Both the position numbers and the translations under genes were made by a program. A stretch of 64,000 nt of DNA, taken from Ecdyonurus torrentis (taxonomy: Eukaryota; Arthropoda; Insecta; Ephemeroptera; Heptageniidae). The DNA is taken from the NCBI GenBank assembly GCA_949318235.1, contig OX439132.1, forward strand, positions 16,564,943 through 16,628,942, written 5' to 3'. Shown piece after piece: positions 29,951-42,272 of this stretch (position 1 is its first letter; every line of letters begins with the position of its first letter). Under the pieces are notes generated by a model. It had not been told where the DNA came from and did not search any database. It saw nothing but the letters and a program-made list of their open reading frames with translations.

Positions 29951-29955
<5 letters not shown>

Positions 29956-30018
<63 letters not shown>
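29956..30018. repeat. (TA)n microsatellite
   Basis: About 63 bp of TA dinucleotides. Confidence 0.97.
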
Positions 30019-30020
<2 letters not shown>

Positions 30021-30284
30021 GAACGTTTAAAATATGATGATAGTATTATAAATCATAGTATAAATATAACGTAATTAAGCATGTGTTTTTTTTGTAAATA
30101 TTTAATTATAATTACAAATATTTCAACAGTATAATACGAATAATGTATTATACATAAATTAATTTCACAAAATAAAAAGAAAAAGGGGGAAAAATACGCA
30201 CGTGTACGCGCACGGGGGTAAAAATTGATATGAACACAATGATTAAGTGTTATAATAATTTGATTTGATTACGTACGTCGTGAC

Positions 30285-31165
30285 CAGGGGCGGATCCAGG
30301 GGGGGGGCGGTGGGGGCGACCGCCCCCCCCAAACGGCCCACGTGGGTGGAAAAAAATGAGCAAAAGTTGAAAAAAATTTAGTCGAAAAAATTTTTTTTTG
30401 CGCCTTCGGCGCAACTTTTATTGCTGGATAAGCGTTTGAATCCTGACTACAGTAAATACAGTATAACAAAAAATAATTTTTTTAACATCCCCTAGTTGTC
30501 ATGTCATCAGGGTAATATATCAGAGATATAGTTCTGTTAATACTTGGACATCCACGAAATATTTTGCTTGCGATAAGAACTAAAAAAAAAAAAAAAAAAA
30601 AAAAAACTTTAATGTAAATTTTATAATTTTTATCTCAAAATATTTTTCCATCCAAATATAAGTTTTATGTTTTACAATATCGATAATAGTTTGAAAAATT
30701 GCAAAACAATTTTTAGTAAATTGGTGTATAAAAAAAAAAATAATAAAAAATAAATTAATAATAATAAAATAATACACAATATTAATAATTTATTTAAATT
30801 TTGCTCTTTTTTTTTCAAGTGTTTTTTTTTTTTTTTTTTTTTTTTTTCAGTGAAATAACATTAATAATTTTACAAAGAGATGAAAATAGAAAATATTTCA
30901 GAAATCATTTGTCCAACTTTTACTTTTTTTTTTTGCTTACATAAAAAAAAAAAAAAAAAAAAAAAAAACTACCAAATCAAAAATTTTGCAATTCAAGAAT
31001 ATTTTTTCAAAGGCATACTAATTTTGCAATATTTTCCAAAAAGGGGCGTGGCCAAATAAAATTTTTCGCCTGCGGCGCGCTACCCCCCCCCCCCCCCCCC
31101 GGTCCTACATTGTTAATTTTCTAGGAGATCGCCCCCCCCAAACACAATTCCTGGATCCGCCCCTG
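30285..31165. mobile_element. Non-autonomous hAT transposon with exact 8-bp target duplication
   Basis: The termini CAGGGGCGGATCCAGG and CCTGGATCCGCCCCTG form a perfect 16-bp inverted repeat, a common hAT end type in animals. The flanks are identical 8-bp direct repeats GTCGTGAC at 30277-30284 and 31166-31173. The subterminal regions share G/C homopolymers and GCGCC...GGCGC palindromes. The 881-bp body is A/T-rich with poly-A/T runs and no transposase frame. Exact duplication and ends suggest a fairly recent insertion. Confidence 0.93.
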
Positions 31166-31189
31166 GTCGTGACATTGCAATTACCAATT

Positions 31190-31344
31190 TATATGCACAT
31201 ACTGTGGGTGCATGCGCTTTGATGCCATACTGGAGCAATGAATAAGAATAACATTCCTCAGCGTATGCAAACGTAATTTTTGGCTATTTTCTTTGGATTT
31301 TTTTTCTCTCACATACTTGAAAATCTAATTCAACAGCATCAATG

Positions 31345-31352
<8 letters not shown>
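31190..31352. repeat. Dispersed repeat, copy 2
   Basis: Diverged second copy of the block at 28716-28945, followed by a poly-A run of about 30 at 31347-31376. The trailing poly-A makes a retroposon plausible. Confidence 0.6.
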
Positions 31353-31378
<26 letters not shown>

Positions 31379-32942
31379 GTCATGTCTGGAATAGAACTTT
31401 TATCCACGGTCACAAATAATCAGAAACTGATATCGACTATCCACAGCACGCAGGATACAATTAAATTTACTTCTGAAATTAAAATCAACAGACGATGCAA
31501 AAAAATAATATATAAAATTATGGAATACTGAAATGATCGAGTGTAATAGAAATTAGTATTATTGGCCAATTATTATTACTAATCCTTCCCCTAATTATCA
31601 ATCATTATTTTTCTGATTGCAGATGCAGATTGAGTTAAAGAAAAAAAAAATCAAGCAGCTTCACTATAGCCACGAAGGTGAAATAAATAAGAAATGCGTA
31701 TAAAACTCGCTCAAAAAGTTCTTTTAAATAGCTAGAGCTTAAAAAAATTTTTAAAAAAATAAAATTTAACTACAAGATTTTAACGGAAATGTAAATTACT
31801 TTTACGGCCCTTTCTTAAAATATCTAAATGTCTATGTAAATAAATGAAATATTATATAACTTTTATCATTGTGAGTAAATTATAGTTTTAATAAATATTT
31901 ACATACGTATTTAACGAGCTGTACAGGGTTTGCATGAATAATTGTGTGTGTAAATATTATGTAGAAGGGGTATTAAATTTTAAATACCCAAACATTGAGA
32001 AATTTGAATGGTGTGAAGCATGTTTAAATTGGATAAATTCTATTATTAATAATAGTAAAAAAAATATACTTTTAATGTGCATTTTTATCATAAATAAAAT
32101 CATAAGAAAGTCACATATTTGGGAAAAGTTTTGATGCAGCAGAGAAAAAAAATATTAAAATTATCAAATATTGAGAAATTTAATTTTACTGCTGGGCTGA
32201 AAAATGCAAACTTAATTATTATAATAATTTATAAAGTGATACCACAAATATGTATGTATATAACAAATGGAAAGAGCAAAAAAGAATCTTTTCTTTTCTT
32301 TTTAGCACTTCAATGCTAATTTTTAATGAAATTTATGTGTAAATAATACTGCTTTGAATTGAATCAAAATATACTATAATATGTGTCAAAATTTTATTTG
32401 CAATTTTCTTAATTCTTAATTTTATGTTCCAACACACATTATATACAACAAAAATTTATATTGCTGGTGTACAGTACTACACATAGTTTTATTTTCTGCA
32501 AGGACATAAGGAAAATACAGTGTAAAAAGGAAATGCTGATGTAAGAAAAAAAGTTGTTTTATTTGACACGGTGACAGCTTCACTTCAAAGGTCAACACTT
32601 AAACATACATACACAACAATGGAATGAACAGTTCTCTTGTGCTTACATTTTTTATTATTTTTTTAATGAAGCTTTTACTTGCTGTTGCAATTTTTTATTT
32701 TTATAATAATCATCATTTAAAATGTTCCTTTTTTTTTTTAATGTCAATGGACCCCCAAACTTGTAGAAAAAACAAAGCTTAAATATTGAATAGTAATTAA
32801 AATTTATACACTTTCATTCAAATACAGTAAACCTTTGATTTAAGAATGATATTAATAACAACAATAAAAAAAATTACATACATATATTAGGACTAATAAC
32901 TTGGATAATAAGACAGTCAATAAAATTTATTTTAATATAAAT

Positions 32943-32948
32943 TTTATT
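32943..32948 (-). terminator. Possible PDI polyadenylation signal
   Basis: AATAAA on the minus strand about 300 nt after the PDI stop codon. Another lies at 32926-32931. Candidates only; no cleavage site can be confirmed in this A/T-rich DNA. Confidence 0.3.
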
Positions 32949-33248
32949 ATTAATTTTGTATCACACTAAAATAATTAAAAAAACTAATATTTAAATTATT
33001 TTAGAACCAAGTTTAATAAATCAAAAGTTTACTGTAGATAACTAATCAGTTTTTTTTTTTTAATATATTAATATTTAGTATTATTATTTAAATATCAAAA
33101 TAATAACTTTTTGTGTGTAAAAGAAGAGGCTAACACAAATGAATAACAACCGGTGTGGGTTTGGCCCAATGTGGGCTGGCTGTTAGGTGGCTTGATGTAT
33201 TCTGGCCACTAGGTAGCCAGTAGGCAGCCGACACCCTTGTGAAGGCAT

Positions 33249-33299
33249 TTATAACTCATCCTTCTTTGGTGAATCATCATCTTCATCCTCATCGTCATC
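33249..33299 (-). CDS. P4HB: PDI last coding exon: acidic tail and KDEL
   Basis: After a cttag acceptor the exon encodes [16 protein letters not shown] and a TAA stop. The run of Asp/Glu is the usual acidic PDI c-extension, and KDEL is the ER-retrieval signal. It starts in phase 0, so it can follow either upstream alternative exon. Confidence 0.95.
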   Translation of the reverse strand, partial: DDDEDEDDDSPKKDEL

Positions 33300-36200
33300 C
33301 TAAGATAAAAAATTTAAATACAAAAATTAATTACAAGTTTTTTTGATATCAATTTGAGGAGCAAATTTAGGAGCAATACTTGAAAAATAGTGACATTATT
33401 ATTTTTTTGTAGTCTAAAGTATCATTCACATGACACGTGACAATGGATAAACAAGGTAGGAACACCGTAAATAAATGGAGCCGTTCACACGTAATTTTCA
33501 GAAAGTGTTTAAACAAGTTTGAAACAAGCGTTGACGCACGTCAAATTTACGCATCATGTGAATAATACTTAATATAAAGTAAATTTACTATGAAAATTAA
33601 ACAAATAATCAAGTTATGTAATTATTGTTCTACAAAGATCTTGCTTTTCTCACCATATCTAACCAACTAGTCTTTAGTGGGAGAAAAATAAATAAATTAA
33701 GAATACAATTACAACTTTAGGACTAAAATAATTGCTCCATGATCACCTCCTTCAAACTGATTTCAAATTATATATTTATGAAGATAATGAATATTTATAG
33801 TGTTAATATTCCAACAAATAAAAAAGGTTATTGAAACACAAATAGAAAAAAGATGTTTGGGATGGGAGTAAGATGAGCATTTGCAGTCATATTTTAACCC
33901 ACGCAACATAAAAAATATTACAAACCCAGGCTGCTTGGGTTAAAGTGTGACAGCTAAATGCTCATCTTACTTTCTTCCCAACCATCTTTTTCTTTTAATG
34001 TGTTCCTATGATTTTTTTTTCTTCTTTATTAGAATCTTAAACTGCAATTTTTTCCCCTTAAATATATGTTAATATTCTAATAGCATTAATAACAGCAAAC
34101 TAATTTGAATTAATAAAGAAAATATTAATTTAGGAAGTTTAGGGGAAAAAATGGGGAATGGGAGTGATCTTTAAACTGACAGGGATTCCTTATATGAGAG
34201 AAAATAATTTCTATCCCAGGCCAAAACTAAACATGCATAGTGTAGAAGTAGGATATGTACTAGCGACTCATATTAATTAGAATTAAAGCATAGAGAAGTT
34301 GCCTTTTGCATTTGATTCAAATGACATGTATATAATACACCAGTCATTTTCAGCAAAATATATCATCTCAAGCCATGTACAGCTGTTTCATTTTTTTGGG
34401 ACTCATCAGCATGTCAAGTAGTGAGAAATCCTCACACTACCTCCAGCCTTATGGTGAGAAAGTTACTCTGCTAGTCAGGATTTTTATAACCACATCTGGA
34501 GTGTAGGTTAGTCATGCCTCATTGAGGCTGTACCACTACCACACAGTCCTTACTCCCAGAGTAACTTTCTCACCACCAACCTTCTCAGCTATAGAGGTAG
34601 AGCAACAGAGAGAACCTCTCTCTCTCTCTCCATGACATGCTGAAAGAGATGAGGTGCTAATAATGATCCATGAAAATTCTTAACGTTGTGTGAACCAGAT
34701 GCAAGCCAACCCTTCCATTTTCATAACTATAATTAATACAAACAGCCAATATTCTTGTTACATGCTATTCACATTAAATTAAGAGTCTGTGTTAGAAATT
34801 TCGTCTCTTTTGCAAGATCCCTCAGCTGAACAATCAATGTCCAAAATTCCCCACAAAAATGTCATCTTATCTTTTTTTTTTTTTTTTTTAAAAATATTAA
34901 ATAATTAGTTAGTGAAGTAATATTAGTAATTAGCATTATGTAACTTTCAAAAATAAAAGCCTGGCAAAATATAAATCAATATTAATAATTAATTTGCAAA
35001 AGCAATAACTAGCAGACATTCCAACAATGCTACAAAGCAAACAACACAGGAACAAGTTCTAAGCAACATAGCCACATCCAGATTACTAAAGTCTACTCAA
35101 CAACTAAAATCTATAAACCAAATTAAAAAAAAAATGTACAGTATAAATTAGATAAACTACAACAGTTCTACTGACAAAATAAAATTCACTAAGAAAACTT
35201 CAAATGATAAGAAAAATTCTTCATTGCACTTATTTAATTTTATCCCCCTGCTCAAATCACAATTTTAAATATTATGAATAACATTTTTATTAAAATGTTT
35301 TTATCTTCTTCAGTGCAACATTTTTGCCTGCACTTCTAGCCTTGCTGCCTATAATGTTCAAGATTTAAATGAGACAGCATCTTTTGTTTTTTCTTGTATA
35401 AAAATATTTGCCAAAAAAAAAAAATAAATTAAAGATTATAAGACTATTTGAGGTATAGAAATATACACATTTTATTTTATATGTGTTATACCTTCTTAGA
35501 GGCCTTTTTAATTGGAACCTTCTTCTTTTCTGTGTATCTTCCTTCAACGAAATTTGCCAGATTTTTTAAATTTCTTTCTCCCTTGAAGTCTGTCACCTAG
35601 TTAGTAAATTGTATATATACAGGGGTTAAAGAAGCATGCTTAAATAGCGATATATACAAAAGTAACCAAAAGACAAAACAAGACAACATGCAGCAGCCAC
35701 TATACGATGGTACAATCAGGCGAGAAGGAAGCACACTGGTAAGCTAGCTAAGAAATAAATAGTAAATGTAGTCTTGTTGATGAAGGTACCTCATCAGGAG
35801 CTGCCTGTCCGTACATGCCGTCAGTATCAAGGAACTTGCTCAGACCCTCCAGTGTTCTCTCTCCGTTGTACTCTACAACCTGGTAGCAACAACATCACAA
35901 TAACATTTATCGCAAGATATTAGATTATGATACATAATTGCAAATAGATTAATTAATCACTATTTTAAAGTTTGAGTGTACTGGCCAGGCTCCTGAGCTT
36001 CTGTGTTAATGTCCTATATCAAAAGCGTTCCCTTAATGATGTACTTCCAATTTTGGCCACCACGATTTTTGTTGTTGTGGCGCAAGTGTAGGAGGGAAAA
36101 TTTGACACCTTTGAACGAGTAACCCTTAAATATGGAGGGTGAGGGTCAATTATTTTTATTAATTTCTTCGTTTTAAAATAAAAATTACACGATTTCTCAA

Positions 36201-39200
36201 CGTGGGACTTTTTTTCATTAAAGTTTGAAACTTTTGCGCGTAATTAAATTTCGTTCTTCATACTTCACGGTAATATTTTAGGCGCGATTTGAACATGTGT
36301 TTCGTTATTTTTGTCATCAACATCGCCGAGTTTTGCTGAAGTTTTTTCTTATCTGGAAGGTAAAAAAAACCTGTAAATCATTCCAAAATACATTTTGTAT
36401 CTTTATTAAATGATATGTGTCTTTATTTTAGCAAAAGAAGATGCCGAGAGCTGGAGAAACGACGAGAAAATAGCGACTGAAATTTGCACTCTCTGAAACA
36501 GTAAAATCGCCGGTCCATCATGTTGACGAACCCAAATCCATCTGTTTTATGCATATTTCACACGATAATTCACAACCATTACACTAAAAGGTAAGTCAAA
36601 TATACAATTATTGATGTGATATACATAATTAACTAGATTAGCGTCTCAAAAATGTTAAAATTTAAATTTATTTGAACGGCATTTTGCTTGCTGCCATTAT
36701 TATAGGCTTCATGAGTGCCCGACAAAATCATCAATTTTTGTTGCATTTTGCAATAAAAATACGATACTAAAGTAATATTTGATGCACCAAAATGTTTGCG
36801 CAGATATCTGAGATAATTTTAATTATGTAGATGTACCTATTACTCTATAAAATCTGTACTTAACTTTGCATAAAATCTTTGATTACAGGTCGCTGTGAAA
36901 ATGTTATGCTGCAATATGTACGACTTGAGCTGATTTTTTTTTTTTTTTTTTTTTTATTTTTACAAAATATTACGAAATAAATTTTAGTGCTAAAAGAGAT
37001 GTAAACAGTCTTTTATTAATTTTAAAGCAATACAATAGATTTAATTGACAAAAACAAAGTTTAATTGTACAGATTTAAATGCCAAATTGTGTCCTCTCTT
37101 TATCATAAAATCATCATTACGTCGAGTGCAGCGCGACCTGTAATCAAAGATTATGCAAAGTTAAGTACAGATTTTATAGAGTAATAGGTACATCTACATA
37201 ATTAAAATTATCTCAGATATCTGCGCAAACATTTTGGTGCATCAAATATTACTTTAGTATCGTATTTTTATTGCAAAATGCAACAAAAATTGATGATTTT
37301 GTCGGGCACTCATGAAGCCTATAATAATGGCAGCAAGCAAAATGCCGTTCAAATAAATTTAAATTTTAACATTTTTGAGACGCTAATCTAGTTAATTATG
37401 TATATCACATCAATAATTGTATATTTGACTTACCTTTTAGTGTAATGGTTGTGAATTATCGTGTGAAATATGCATAAAACAGATGGATTTGGGTTCGTCA
37501 ACATGATGGACCGGCGATTTTACTGTTTCAGAGAGTGCAAATTTCAGTCGCTATTTTCTCGTCGTTTCTCCAGCTCTCGGCATCTTCTTTTGCTAAAATA
37601 AAGACACATATCATTTAATAAAGATACAAAATGTATTTTGGAATGATTTACAGGTTTTTTTTACCTTCCAGATAAGAAAAAACTTCAGCAAAACTCGGCG
37701 ATGTTGATGACAAAAATAACGAAACACATGTTCAAATCGCGCCTAAAATATTACCGTGAAGTATGAAGAACGAAATTTAATTACGCGCAAAAGTTTCAAA
37801 CTTTAATGAAAAAAAGTCCCACGTTGAGAAATCGTGTAATTTTTATTTTAAAACGAAGAAATTAATAAAAATAATTGACCCTCACCCTCCATATTTAAGG
37901 GTTACTCGTTCAAAGGTGTCAAATTTTCCCTCCTACACTTGCGCCACAACAACAAAAATCGTGGTGGCCAAAATTGGAAGTACATCATTAAGGGAACGCT
38001 TTTTCAACAAGAGCTTCCTATCCTGTATATATATCCATGGTACTGGCTAATTACAATGAGAATAATATTCTTTGAGCTGAGGGCTTGACAAATATAATAA
38101 AAGCCAGACTTTGGAGAAAAAAAAGTATTGTTTAAATTATTACCGTAAGTGTTAAATTGTGTGGATAAATTCAACTCTAGTTAAAAAAAGATTAACAGAG
38201 AATAAATGAAAAATTATTTTATCAGTATGGTATTACAATTGAGGCTTCTTTTTTCCATTTACAATATATATTAATAATACTAAAATGATACATGGAATTA
38301 ACATCAAAACAATTTATAATAAATTTATCCAATCTCAAATTTTAAAAAGAAAATGGAGGGGTTAATGTTACTCCAGCTTACCTTATTATCTCCCTTGCTA
38401 TAAAGCTTAATGGTGGGGAAACTTGAGACCTTGGTATGCTCCAGTTCGTTGGCTGTAGCGTCCATTTTTGCAATTACAATCTTGTCATTGTCCTTGTACT
38501 TTTCTCCCAGCTGTCAATCACATTAGCATGTGTTATTACAAACTCCAGCAATTGATTAGACTTAAGCTAGCACAGATAATACTACATACCTGATCATAAA
38601 TAGGAACCAGCTGCTTGCAGTGTCCACACCAAGGTGCATAGAACTCAACGAGAACATCCTTATCTTTATCAAAGGCCACAGAGTCAAAGTTACTGGCTAC
38701 CAAAACTTTGACGGGGTTCTTGTCCCAGTCCTCAGGTACGTCCTCAGACAGTAAGTGTTGCTGTAAGCAGTCACAAACAACGCTAGCAAATCATAGTTTG
38801 ACACTCGAGTAATGACGTCTCTGTTTACCTTGAGCTTGCCATCAACAAAGTCCTTGACGAAACTGCTGATGATTTCCTCAGAGATCTCTAATGTATCAGG
38901 CTTGTACTTTGCCATATCTTCCTCCAGCTTAATCAGTCTCATTGCAGGGATCTCCTCCTTCTTCATGCCAAAGAATTCCAGGATACGTTGGTGGCTGTCA
39001 TCATCAGCATCGATGCTTACAAATAGAACCTAAATACACAAAAACAAATCATAGTCAGAACTATCTAACATCCAAAATAAGAGCATGTAGCAATTAAAAC
39101 TTAATGTTTGCAAATTAATGTTTGCCTGAAGTTTTTGTAAATTAATATTTAGAATTCCAAATTATGCAATTGAGGAAGAAGAAGAAGAAAAAAGTATTTA

Positions 39201-39678
39201 CTTTAAAACACAAAGAGTTTTAATTTATTCTGCTCAGCTCTTCTTAGAGGATAAAATTCAATAGCATTACTTGCAATCAGAACTAGAAAATCATCATAGC
39301 AGAGAAAGAAGATGGTTGAGATATTGAATTACACATACCTGTCCCTTGTAGTTCTTGGCAACATTGCGTGCACCCTCCATGTACTTGTCAAAGTGACCAG
39401 CTTCCTTGGACAGGAAGAGAAGCAGGTGAGACCTGATTTCTCCTCCAAAGATCTTCTGAGCAGTGTCATGGTTGAACTCAACTACCAGAGGCAAAGACTC
39501 GGCAGTCACAAACTTAGTCAGAGCCTCGGAGGTCACCTCTCCTTCAAAGTCGCTGCGGGGGTCATCGAACTGTAGAGGGAAACAGATTAATTTAACATAG
39601 TTTACAACTCTAAATCACTAAAAAATTAAATTGATACTTCATAAATTTACTGTAGTTTGAATATTCTAAAATGAAGTT

Positions 39679-39745
<67 letters not shown>

Positions 39746-42197
39746 CAAATGTATACTAAAAGAAACTATTTTCAACATCTTCACATCACACATATATTGT
39801 ACAAATATTTGCACAAGATTGCTTCATTTATATAACTTAGAATTTTATTTGAGTGTAAGAGTGCAGAAACCAAATTGAAGATAAGTATGCATGCTGATAA
39901 TGTCAATCAGTCTAGACATGTGTGATAATGGTACCTACCTTCTTGAAGAGTACAATCTTCTCTCCATCAACATTGTACTCTGAGAAGACAGAATCATCAG
40001 CTGTGATGGCAAATGGATGATCATCAATGGTGGATGCTGCTGTGAGGAAGGCCTTGGCTGCATCTGTGCTTTGGTCCTAAACACACAAGATAAATTATAC
40101 ATCATGAGAACATCAAAATATTGTACTATACACACAAATGACAACTACAGGGAGAAATAAATCCATTTTATCATGTGTACTCAAAACTTAACATTATAAA
40201 TTATAAACAATACTATCAACACGCTGTGAATGATAATTATTTCAACACACGCACAAAAAAAAAAATAATAATAATAATAATAATAATCTACTGCACACTG
40301 ACGTGAAAACAAAACCAATTTATCTTACCTGACCAGAGATTACATTAAATCAGATGAGGGGATTTAAAAAAATTTAACTCCAGCTATTGATGCATAGAGC
40401 TGCAAAATTTAATATTAATGAAAGGGTGATATCTAATATTGTAAAATAATTTTAAATGACATCAAATTTCATAAAGAAAAAAAAAAAAAAAAAAGAGAAA
40501 AAAATTTAATCTATTTTAAATTGTTTTGCTAAATACTGATCATAAATAATATTATTTACTGTTTGTGGTATATTTATATAATATTAACTCTGAAAATTAG
40601 AGTTGAATAAACTTGTAATGTATTAAAAACTATATAGACGAAATCAATAAGCATACCTTGAAGAAACCAAGAATGGCGACGTTGTTGGCTTCAATGAATT
40701 CCTTAGCTGCGTCAACAGAGCTAATTTCCTTGGCAGGAGGCCCAGTCTTCTTCTTAAGCCATGAGACGATATCAGGTGCTGAGCGACCACCAGAGTAATC
40801 CAGTGGAGTTCCAGACTTGAAGAACTTGAGTGTTGGGTAGCCTCGGACACCATACTCCTCAGCAAGTTCTCCCTCCTCGGTGGCATCAACCTTGGCCAAC
40901 TTGATCTCCGAGCCATCGGCTTCTAGAGTCTCTGCAGCTTTGGCATACTCGGGGGCTAGCTGCTTGCAGTGAGTGCACCATGGTGCATCTGAAACATAGG
41001 CAAGGAGACAACGTCAGATTCCGCGATGTTTATTGTGAATCCACATAATATATTATGAAGAACACAACTTTTTTATAATGTGCATCAGTAGTCACTTATT
41101 CAACTGGATAAATCCAAGTTTCTGATTGGCTAACATCTTGAAATACCTGGAATAAATAACAATGTAAAATACCAGCTGAATGTCAGTTGCATAAGCAACT
41201 ACAATATAAGATTTAAGAAGCCTAGAAGATAATAAAATAAGTTATAAATAGGCATGCAAAGAGCACAAAATGCTCGTAATTTTAATTAGAAACGTGCATC
41301 ATTAAAATAAAGAGAAGAAAAGTTATTAACTTTCAAAAGAACAATTTTCTACTTCATTTGACATTTTTTACACCCTTTACACATAAAAAAGCGAAGTAGT
41401 GTACAGTAGTATAAAAATAGAAACTAATCATATAATTACGTACTCGCCCATAATCGCAATAGTATACAATTAAATTAACCTGATACACAAGACTAAAAAG
41501 TCGGTATACGAAAGTCGGTCTCTCAGTTTGTTTGAGTATATAAAGTTCATTGGCGTACCTCACAACGGCGAACGTTGTTTCATCATAGCGACCAAAAACC
41601 GCAATTACACCAAAACTAATTAAATATCAACAGCGGAAACTTAAGACAGATTAAAGAAATTTAAATTATCATAAGATATGAATGCAATTAAAAAAATATA
41701 TAAGTTCAAATATATAATTTGGAATGAACGTATGAGAAACTATTGTTGTAATTGCGGCTATCAGCATAAAACGTACGTTTTCAATTACATTATGTTACGT
41801 GACTCGTAAAATGCAAGTCACGAATGCAATTGAATGATAATTAAAAAAAAAATTAATATAATACTTGTACCTGAACATAAAATGACAAATAAAAGTGAAT
41901 AACGATATATGATGAGAGACGTGTACAGATCAAAGATATTGTAGACTATGTGGAAAAGATTTAGAGATGTTCTCTTTTTATACGGAAAAAAAAGCCTCAC
42001 CTTATATTTGTATTCTGATAACGGAGATGATCTATATGTGGCAACCAAAGTCAATAAATAATGTTGAGATAACTTCAATTTTTGTTAGCTTAGAGATTTT
42101 TTGAAAGTCTTTAAATAAGACGCAGTGTTAAAAATTGTATAAGGTATGTTAAGTTTTTCGTAAAAAAATGACGTTTTTATATTTTTCCCATCTTGAC

Positions 42198-42272
<75 letters not shown>

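Noticed and set aside
36441..36473. Histone-like start [10 protein letters not shown] as a real histone tail
   Set aside because: The frame stops after ten residues and the similarity to a histone N-terminus is superficial.
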